DNA of 64,000 bases, taken from contig NC_083570.1 in assembly GCF_027579695.1 (NCBI RefSeq), positions 4,991,001 through 5,055,000 on the forward strand. Reading direction: 5' to 3'. Position numbers and translations under genes: made by a program. The notes under the pieces are model-generated. The model was not told the origin of the DNA and searched no databases. It worked only from the letters and a program-made list of their open reading frames with translations. This DNA is from Neoarius graeffei (taxonomy: Eukaryota > Chordata > Actinopteri > Siluriformes > Ariidae). This document shows, piece by piece, positions 56,439 through 64,000 of the stretch (positions are counted from its first letter, which is position 1; every line of letters starts with the position of its first letter).

Positions 56439-58800
56439 CTGAAAGAAAAGAGATGTTGCGCAATAAAGTTTATCGTGTATTAAACACTGGGGTACAATGA
56501 GTCATAATTAAACCAGTTATTCATTAGTGCCTCATATTGACACTCTCTCACACCCTCAGTTTCTTACACATTATATCAGAGAGAGAGAGAAAGAGCAAGA
56601 GATTGCACAATTCGATGATATTCCTTGTAGAATTGGTTGTATTCAAATTAGCATGGAAGGAGAGCTTCCTGAAGTATAGAAAAGCTCTTAGTGCTGCAAG
56701 ATCAACGTATCTCTCCACCCTAATCGAAGATAACAAAAATAATCTTAGATTCCTTTTTAATACTGTAGCAAAATTAACTAAGAAAAAGACCACTACAGAC
56801 ACACACGCACCTGGAATATGCAGCAGCAACAACTTCATGAATTTTTTCAATCACAAAATTGAAAATATCCAACAAAAAAATTCAAACTACTCATTTAAGC
56901 CCAGACAACTTAAATAACCCAGTCATTAACAATATAACTGTATCAGCTCAGCAATTAGAATGTTTTACTCCCCTTCAAGAAATCAAATTAATTTCATTAA
57001 TTTCCACATCAAAATCTTCTTCTTGTGTACTAGATACCTTACCTACACGTCTCTTCAAACAGATAATACCAGAAGCAATTTAACCTCTTCTAGAAATAAT
57101 CAATTCTTCCCTTAGAATTGGCTACATACGCAAGTCCTTTAAACTTGCAGTTATCAACCCCCTGATTTAAAAACCTGACCTCGACCCCTGTCAGCCCAAT
57201 GAAAGGCCATTAGCAAACCTCCCCTTTATCTCCAAGATCCTAGAAAAAGCTGTGGCACAGCAGTTATGCTCATATTTACATAGGAATAACAACCATGAAA
57301 TGTATCAGTCAGGATTTAGACCTCATCATAGCACAGAGACAGCTCTGGTTAAAGTAGTAAACGACCTGTTGTTGGCATCTGGTCTGGACTGTGTCTCACT
57401 GCTTGTGTTGCTTGACCTTAGTGCAGACTTTGACACTACTGATCATTCCATTTTCCTGGATAGACTAGAAAATGTTGTGGGAGTTAAGGGAACGGCCCTC
57501 TCCTGGCTCAGCTCTTATTTAACTGATCGCTATCAGTTTCTTGATGGATATGGTGATTTTTCTATGCATGCTGAGGTAAACTTTGGTGTTCCACAAGGTT
57601 CTGTCTTAGGTCCACTGCTTTTTTCTTTATATATGTTACCTCTTGGTGATATTATTCGTAAGCATGGTATTAATTTCCACTGTTATGCTGATGACACACA
57701 GTTGTAAGTTTCTGCAAAGCCAGCTGAGACACATCAGCTTAATAGAATTGAGGAATGTGTAAAGGACATTAGACACTGGATGCTTATTAACTTCCTTCTG
57801 CTTAATTCTGACAAGACACAAGTACTTGTACTAGGAACACATGCAGCTAGAAGTAAGTTTTCTGATTACACAGTAACTCTGGATGACCTTTCTGTTTCTG
57901 TTTCTTCATGTGCAGCAGTAAAAGACCTCAGTGTGATCATCGACTCCAGTCTTTCATTTGAAACTCATAATGATAACATTAGCCAGATAGCTTTCTTTCA
58001 TCTCAGAAATATCGCTAAGATAAGAAATTTAATGTCACTAAGATGCAGAAAAACTAGTTCATGCTTTTGTTACCTCCAGGTTGGATGACTGTAATGCCTT
58101 ACTGTCTGGATGTTCCAATAAGTGCATAAACAAGCTCCAGTTAGTTCAAAATGCAGCAACAATGGTCCTTACTAGAACTAGAAGATATGACCCCATCACC
58201 CCTGTCTTATCCACACTGCATTGACTCCCAATCAAATTTTGTATTGATTATACAATACTACTATTGACCTTTAAAGCACTGAATGGTCTTGTGCCACAGT
58301 ACCTGAACAAACTTCTGGTCCTTTATGACCCGCCATGCCTACTTAGATCAGGTGCAGGTTATTTGTTGGTACCTCATATAGTGAAGGCAACATCAGGGGG
58401 CAGGGCCTTTTCTTTCAAAGCCCCACAGTTATAGAACAACCTTCCAAGTAGTGTTCAGGACTCAGATACAGTCTCAGTGTTTAAGTCTAGGCTGAAAATA
58501 TATCTTTTCAGTCAAGATAGTTTTTTATTTGGTAAAGGAGTAACTCTGGTGAGTCCTCAGGCATAGAGTGTTTTGGTAAACTGGGATATATGGATGTTGT
58601 CAGTCCCCCACTCTCTCAGGTTTGTTGATGGTGGAATGGCTGCTGCTTTATGTCCCAGGGCTCCCTCATGCCTGTGTTACCTTCTGGCTCTCCCTTTTAG
58701 TTATGCTGTCATAGTGTTGCCAGAGTCCCTGCTTGCACTCAGCGCAAAATGTATACTGTTCTTATTCATTAGGTGACACTGGGCATACCTCACAACCTTT

Positions 58801-58846
<46 letters not shown>
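58801..58846. repeat. (CT)n microsatellite in the LINE 3' UTR
   Basis: Pure CT repeat. The adjoining 58850-59400 is non-coding LINE 3' sequence. Confidence 0.95.
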
Positions 58847-59403
58847 GTCTGTCTCTCTCTGTTGAGTTACATGTCGATCCTGAGAAACCAGTGATGCTGA
58901 CCTCTTCTGCTCCTCGGACCTGCCTGATCCATCCTGATGCCCTACTTCTGGCTGGAGTCTCATCACATCACTCCTGTGGAGGACGTACCCATATGGACAG
59001 TCGAAAGTCATACTTAGAAGATGCTCTGGACACTTACAGTAATACATTTATGTCTGAGAACTGCAGTTGACTTGCTAACTTTAGGACTGCAGTTGTCTTG
59101 AACAGTTTTGCACTCAAGTTTCCATCAATGAACAGTTTATAACTTCAACAAAACAGACTTCGTGTGAAAACTATAATGAAGTTCTTGGTTACACAGTTAT
59201 AATTTCTGGCTCTGTAGGACACAGTTATGGAAGAGAGTTATTTATAATCATGCTATCAGTTATCAGCCAAATGAGGATGGGTTCCCTTTTGAGTCTGGTT
59301 CCTCGAAGGGTTTCTTCCTCGTGTCGCCTGAGGGAGTTTTTCCTTGTAAACATCGCCACAGGCTTGCTCATTGGGGATAAATTAGGGATAAAATTAGCTC
59401 ATG

Positions 59404-59716
59404 TGGTGGCACGGTGGTACAGCACTGTCGCCTCACAGTAAGAAGGTTCTGGGTTCAAGCCCAGTGCCTGACGGGGGCCTTTATGTGTGGAGCTTGCATG
59501 TCCTCTTGGTGCTCCATGCAGGTTAGGCTAATTGGTGGCTCTAAATTGACCATAGGTGTGAGTGCGAATGGTTGTTTGTCTCTATGTGTCAGCCCTGCAA
59601 TGATCTGGTGAATTGTCCAGGGTGTACCCAACCTTTCACCCATAGTCAGCTAGGATAGGCTCCAGCTTGCCCACGACCCTGCACAGGATAAGCGGCTACA
59701 GATAATGGATGGATGG
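59404..59716 (+). mobile_element. tRNA-derived SINE inside the LINE 3' UTR
   Basis: Same family as 53704-54080 but with an internal deletion. Flanked by ATTAGCTCATG (59393-59403) and ATTAGTTCATG (59717-59727). Ends in GGATGGATGG iterations. Confidence 0.85.
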
Positions 59717-60003
59717 ATTAGTTCATGGTCAAAGTCTTTAATTTTCTGTAAAGCTGCTTTGTGGCAATGTCTGTTATTAAAAGTGCGATACAAATAAACT
59801 TGACTTGATTCTTGTATAAACTTCAGGAAAGAAAATGACTAGAATGTTATTAACCTTCATATACATTCATGGATCAAACATATCGAACTTCACCAGCGCT
59901 GTGCTGTCAGCGGCACTCAACATGACACCTCCATTCTTCACTTCTCTTAATTGTGGAAGGAAACGTCTCCAAAAACAACATGTGTTCTTAATGATCTGGC
60001 AGC

Positions 60004-60006
<3 letters not shown>

Positions 60007-60068
<62 letters not shown>
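60007..60068. repeat. (GT)n(GA)n microsatellite next to finTRIM D exon 5
   Basis: Begins 16 bases past the exon 5 donor on the minus strand. Similar GT/CA tracts flank the equivalent exon in A and B. Confidence 0.95.
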
Positions 60069-60073
<5 letters not shown>

Positions 60074-60573
60074 GCATACATACATTTTAGAAAATCTTCT
60101 CGAGTCTTCAGCTCTGAAGGTAAATTCATCCAAACTGCTGTGACGGAGAGAAAATGGAGGTGGAATAATATACAATGATCAGAGTGTGATTTTAGGAAAC
60201 AAGATGTTTGAATTTATGAATATTGGCAAAATAAATTATCTTAATATGACTGATGAATTGTATAAGTGCAATATCTTTCAGGTGGTAGCTGCGACAATGT
60301 TAAGTTCAGATAAGTACAATAAATCTTTTATGTATATGCGTGGATTTATAACATTTTACTTCCTCTCACCATATGAAGGGATTTTGTTGAATTGATTTTT
60401 CATCTCTGAGAGATAATTCCTCACTCCATCAAATGAAACATGTTGATGGACAGTAATGATGGATGAGTCGCCACATCCAGAAGAGACACCGAGAGACTGG
60501 AAACGGAGTGGTGTACGAGATGGACGAATAGTCTCAGACCACAGTGCAAGTGATATCAGACAGTGAGTGTTAC

Positions 60574-60809
60574 CTGGAGGAAATGGATGTGATCGTGTGT
60601 GTGTGTGAAAGCTGCTCCAGCTCAGTGACTCTCCTCTGAAGATCAGCAATCTCCTGCTCCAGTTGCTCCAGGAGTCGTTCAGCTCGACTCAGTTCAGCCT
60701 TCTCCTGATCTCTGATCAGCTCCGTCACCTCCCAGCGCTTTTTCTCCATGGAGCTGATCAGCTCAGTAAAGATCCTCTCACTGTCCTCCACTGCTGTCTG
60801 TGCACTGAG
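60574..60809 (-). pseudogene. finTRIM D exon 3: coiled coil with +2 frameshift
   Basis: Same coiled-coil peptide as A and B as far as LEQLSHTH, then a sixth CA unit puts the exon end out of frame. Acceptor and donor are conserved. Confidence 0.8.
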
Positions 60810-61373
60810 CTGTTAGGACACGGACACACACACACACGATGTAAAGCTCATCTATCATTCTCTCTCTTACTGGGACTGTAAATGACTCGTTGTCCATGTT
60901 GTGTGTGTTTCTAGGAGCAGCTCTGTCTCTGCTCACTGCTCACCTTTATAGTGTTCACAGCCTGTTTCAGCTCCTGCACCTTCTTCTGCTTCTCCTGGAT
61001 TCTCTGCTGGGATTTCATCTGCTCCTCCTTCAACTTTAACTCACTCTGACAAGAATGAACGAAATTATGTTACATCCTGAGTTAAATACTAACTTTACTA
61101 ACTGTAAAGTGTTCACTCAAAGACAGGTCGAAGGTGGCAGATTATTAACTGCAATTCAAGTTAAAGATCATCCATATCCTGGCTCTCTCTGAGTGAGGTC
61201 AAAGGTACTCAGGATGTGCTTGTAAAGCTGCTCACATCTACAGGATACATGGAACATATTTATTATTTATAATCAATTGAAGTCATGACATTTTTACACC
61301 ATATGACCTGAGTAAAGCAGGATTAGAAACAAAATGTTGAAGGATTCAGTCTGAAACCATTTCTCCTTCTCAC

Positions 61374-61682
61374 CTGTTCTTTGTCTGATGCACCTGACTC
61401 GGTGTTGTGTTCACAAAAACAGGATGAGACTTCAGTCTTCTTCAGTTTCTCCACCACTTCATCCAGCATGTTGTTTCTGCGTAGAACAGGCCTTGTAGTG
61501 AAAGTGTCTCTGCACTGAGGACAGCTGTAGATGCCCTTCTGATCCTCCTGATCCCAGCAGTCATTAATACACACCTTACAGAAACTGTGACCACAGGGGA
61601 TAGCCACCGGATCCTTCAGGAGATCCAGACACACTGGACACATGAACTGGTCCTGAGCTACTGACATACTGGCCTCGGCCAT
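61374..61682 (-). CDS. finTRIM D exon 1: RING only
   Basis: 103 residues, with a complete C3HC4 RING (CPVCLDLLKDPVAIPCGHSF ... SCPQC). After LKKTEV the sequence departs from A/B into SSCFCEHNTESGASDKEQ and reaches a GTGAGA donor in phase 0. The loss of about 95 residues removes both B-boxes without breaking the frame. Confidence 0.8.
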
Positions 61683-61700
61683 TTTTCCAGACAGTGACAC

Positions 61701-62106
61701 ATACAGTAGAGATCGGAATTGTGTGCTTTGAAATGAGCGTCCTGCTGCACTGCGAGATACGATATCACAGAGCCAGAGTGGGTGGAGCTTTAAAAAGAGT
61801 AGGAGTGCATACTGTCAAAGGGGTGTGGCTGTGTGACAGTGTGTGCGCGCAGAAGCTTCAATCTCATTTTATACACCTGCTACTTTTTAATAAATCAAAG
61901 ATGGTAAAGTGGTAAATTCATGATGGCGTGGATTATTTTTGTGTAACCTCACAGTCTGCTGTGTTATTCCTCAGGATAATTAAATAATATTGCCTGGCGT
62001 TGAGTGGTATATCAGATATATTCCATTCAGCTAGCATGATAATGAATGAGTCAAAGACGAGTAGCAGAATGGAATATATCTGATAGACCACAAAAAAGCC
62101 AGTCAA

Positions 62107-62137
<31 letters not shown>

Positions 62138-63108
62138 CATTCCTTCCGGGTGTTCAACGCGTCTTTTTCAAAATTCTCTCAAAATCTTCTGTATTTAACA
62201 ACGCAATCGTCAAAGCTATGTTTGTTCACAAATTGTCACAGTTGCTCGCTCGCTAGCATGGAAGTTTTACGTCTCCGACTTGTGACATCATGTTGCCTTG
62301 ACAACCATGCAATATCTTAAAGCATATTCAACGCTCATTCTCCATTTGGTAGAGTGACGTAATACACGTAGGATAAGCGATACGCTAACAATATTGCATG
62401 CTACCAAACCGAATGAATGAAACCCGCTAGAAGGGAATAGAACACGTTTTTATTCCATCGAAAAAGTCTCCTGTATGTATAATAATATTTAATATTATTA
62501 GAGCCAATAAGATCATTTTCATAATTGTGTGCGCGCTGCTCTGACTGACATTCGGTACCAAAGTATCATCTCCCACAATTCCTCTTTTACCACAGCAATT
62601 TGCCAACAATTACAAATTTCGCATCATGGTTTTTTATCCATTTATAGTTACATTAACAGTCGTTCCCTCACCAGCCTGCCTATTATCCTTCTCTTAAAGT
62701 TAATAAGACAAAAAAAAAATCATGTTGTAACCAAGAAACTGCGAAGCATAAACTCCTCTGTCCTGAAGGTGTCACAAAACTTCACCTCTGACTGTTACAC
62801 TGGAGACTCCTTCCAGAAATGCTAAATGAACATCTCCCTTCAGTTACGAAAACATCACCGTATAAAAGATTTTTAAAATCGGTTTACGTCTCGCGTCCGT
62901 CGTAGAAATCCCTGTGAACAAGCTGGTACTATGAAAACCATAAATTCGAACGAGTGCATTAATATACGCCTGCAAAACTTTCAGAGAAAATTAATCAGTA
63001 TTTTCTGGCCAATCAGAAACCAGAATGCAACAATTCAATACAAACATTCAATACTAGGTCTAACTAACAAACAAACAAATTAACTATTCATGCACATCTG
63101 GAGTTAAA
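61701..63108. other. Repeat-derived intergenic region, no gene accepted
   Basis: Contains a small inverted repeat GGTATATCAGATATATTCC (62008-62026) / GGAATATATCTGATAGACC (62073-62092), an (ATT)n tract (62107-62136) and a right-hand GGCCAATCAGAAACCAGAAT motif (63008-63027) typical of fish MITEs. The 98-codon frame at 62529-62825 has no recognisable motif. Confidence 0.4.
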
Positions 63109-64000
63109 TCAAGTTTGGTCATGGGAGTGGTTGGTCCTCCTCTCAGCCCAGCCAAGTAGACTTGAAGTCTCGGTTTCGTTACTCTGTCCGTCTCTCTTCA
63201 TCTGGCAGGCGGCTTCTTTTGGAAGGAACGTCCGCGTGGTGTTGTGTCTCCTCATGTGGCTCAGGTCAGTCTGCGTCGAGTGGGTTACCTTATGGCGCAG
63301 GTTCGCCTTGGAGTGCATTCAACAAAATATCATGTTAAACTTATTTCGGGGCTTTTCGGACAGCTTGAGCGTAATCTAATCATGCCAGTGTATTTCAGGT
63401 GGAGCTGCTTACCAGTTTGATGGCTTTCCATCTCAGCTCCCACTCGTTCCACTCGTAAGATCTGACGATGTTGCTCTCCAGCAGGTGTGTGTCCGTCTGT
63501 GTGCTGCTCTCACTTTTGCTGATGGGTTTCACCAACAATTTCTCACCTGACTGCATCTGTGAAGACAAACTTTCTAAGAAACGCTGCTTTGCACTGGCTC
63601 ACCGCATTGTTGTTGATTATTTTCTTGTCACTCTCAGGCTCACAGATGAGATGGACAAGGATGCGATTGCAGTTGAGTGGTTTTAATGTGCAGAGTGTGT
63701 GTGGAGTCTTCTTACGCAGCAACTGATTGGATCAGTATGTTGGATCAGTATGTTGGTGCTGGATCAGCCATATTTGTAGGCTAAGAGCGTTCATGGGGAA
63801 TGGAGTTTGTGGTGGAGATCAGCGAGTAGGTCAAGGATGGGAAGGAGAAGACGCAAGTAAGTCACACGTCCATGATACCTGAGAGTACGGAGTGACGCTG
63901 GCAAACTGCTGATGAAGCTCGAGCAGCTGGATCAGCTCCGGGGATCTCTTCGCTCTTTCCGCGATCAGTTCGATGTACTCGTCTGCATTTGAGGCGAACT
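63109..64000 (-). CDS. C-terminal exons of an unidentified gene, cut by the window edge
   Basis: Three minus-strand exons join in phase 0. First is >=122 bp, 64000-63879 (peptide ...DEYIELIAERAKRSPELIQL... ending TPYSQ, donor GTATCA). Second is 63496-63413 (84 bp, ELRWKAIKL end, acceptor ACAG, donor GTAAGC). Third is 63306-63109 (66 codons with stop, beginning ANLRHKVTHSTQTD). The introns are 382 and 106 bp. The peptide is amphipathic and charged, then W-rich (SYEWNEWELRW), then basic with a serine/threonine-rich tail. No known domain recognised. Base composition is higher in GC than the surrounding repeats, which supports a real gene. The last acceptor could lie elsewhere. Confidence 0.5.

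Larger units (their letters stand above)
56620..59818 (+). pseudogene. LINE with RT domain, 5' truncated, in finTRIM D intron 5
   Basis: 56620-56917 encodes the pre-RT region (KYRKALSAARSTYLSTLIED). 57252-57707 encodes the [21 protein letters not shown], the D-containing [13 protein letters not shown] motif [14 protein letters not shown] and CYADDTQL with the catalytic YADD. 57780-58088 continues downstream, then stops accumulate. A long 3' UTR ends in CAAATAAACTTGACTTGA near 59812. Stops near 57085, 57170 and 57706 disable it. The clade is probably CR1/L2-like; this is from memory of fish LINEs and is uncertain. Confidence 0.8.
55906..61682 (-). pseudogene. finTRIM D: B-box-less finTRIM with a CA-slippage frameshift
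   Basis: Exons from 5' to 3': 61682-61374 (309 bp), 61045-60944 (102), 60809-60574 (236), 60496-60370 (127), 60137-60084 (54) and 56438-55906 (533, with stop). Splice sites are consensus. Exon 1 encodes the RING and then goes straight to a donor through a short Cys-containing tail, so both B-boxes are missing. Exon 3 has one CA more than A and B, shifting the frame after LSHTH. Exon 4 is 45 bp shorter but stays in phase. Exon 2 has a two-residue LK insertion. Except for the extra CA the sum would be a multiple of three, so the gene is either a very young pseudogene, a polymorphic allele or an assembly error in a dinucleotide run. An upstream in-frame Met lies at 61700. B30.2 is intact and clearly divergent from A and B. 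Intron 5 holds a LINE. Confidence 0.75.

Overview
The window is vertebrate, and most likely teleost, nuclear DNA. Its only well-preserved genes have the finTRIM (ftr) architecture known from fish: a RING/B-box exon, short coiled-coil exons and a terminal PRY-SPRY (B30.2) exon. Between them lie fish-typical repeats: Tc1 elements, Tol2-like hAT elements, tRNA-derived SINEs, fish LINEs and long CA/GT microsatellites. The repeat mix would suit a catfish-like otophysan, but I cannot fix the species from sequence alone.

Genes. finTRIM A (minus, exons between 7.4 and 25.4 kb) and finTRIM B (plus, 44.9-51.5 kb) each have six exons with consensus splice sites. Their spliced lengths are multiples of three (564 and 556 codons plus stop). 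They are two arms of an inverted, head-to-head duplication whose homology continues into introns and both flanks. finTRIM D (minus, 55.9-61.7 kb) has six recognisable exons. Its first exon lacks both B-boxes, and a two-base CA expansion in exon 3 shifts the frame. finTRIM C (minus, 27.4-28.9 kb) is a broken RING exon plus a stub of exon 2. At the right edge, three minus-strand exons (63.1-64.0 kb) appear to be the C-terminal end of a gene I do not recognise.

Layout. 0-2.6 kb: an exon-like ORF and a 770-bp tandem duplication. 2.6-6.8 kb: a decayed L1-type LINE, then nested insertions (TIR element, SINE, second TIR element, solo LTR). 6.8-25.8 kb: finTRIM A, with a 14.5-kb first intron holding a Tol2-like hAT element, inside it a long-inverted-repeat element, inside that an LTR retrotransposon. 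25.8-33.8 kb: LINE and Tc1 fragments, finTRIM C, a CACTA-like transposase, a SINE and a minisatellite. 33.9-43.0 kb: a possible solo LTR split by a hAT element, which is split by a TTAA-target element, itself carrying further hAT-like insertions. 43.0-52.2 kb: finTRIM B, with a Tc1 element close upstream of its start codon. 52.2-61.7 kb: SINE, second Tc1 copy and finTRIM D with a LINE in intron 5. 61.7-64 kb: repeats and the edge gene.

How it fits together. finTRIM proteins are expected to be cytoplasmic RING E3 ligases with a variable B30.2 ligand-binding face, expanded in fish antiviral immunity. The window looks like a tandem/inverted immune gene cluster being duplicated, truncated and spaced apart by transposons. 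Because A and B share some insertions and differ in others, they give a relative timeline. All boundaries were read by eye from repeats, target-site duplications and splice consensus; no alignment or database search was run.
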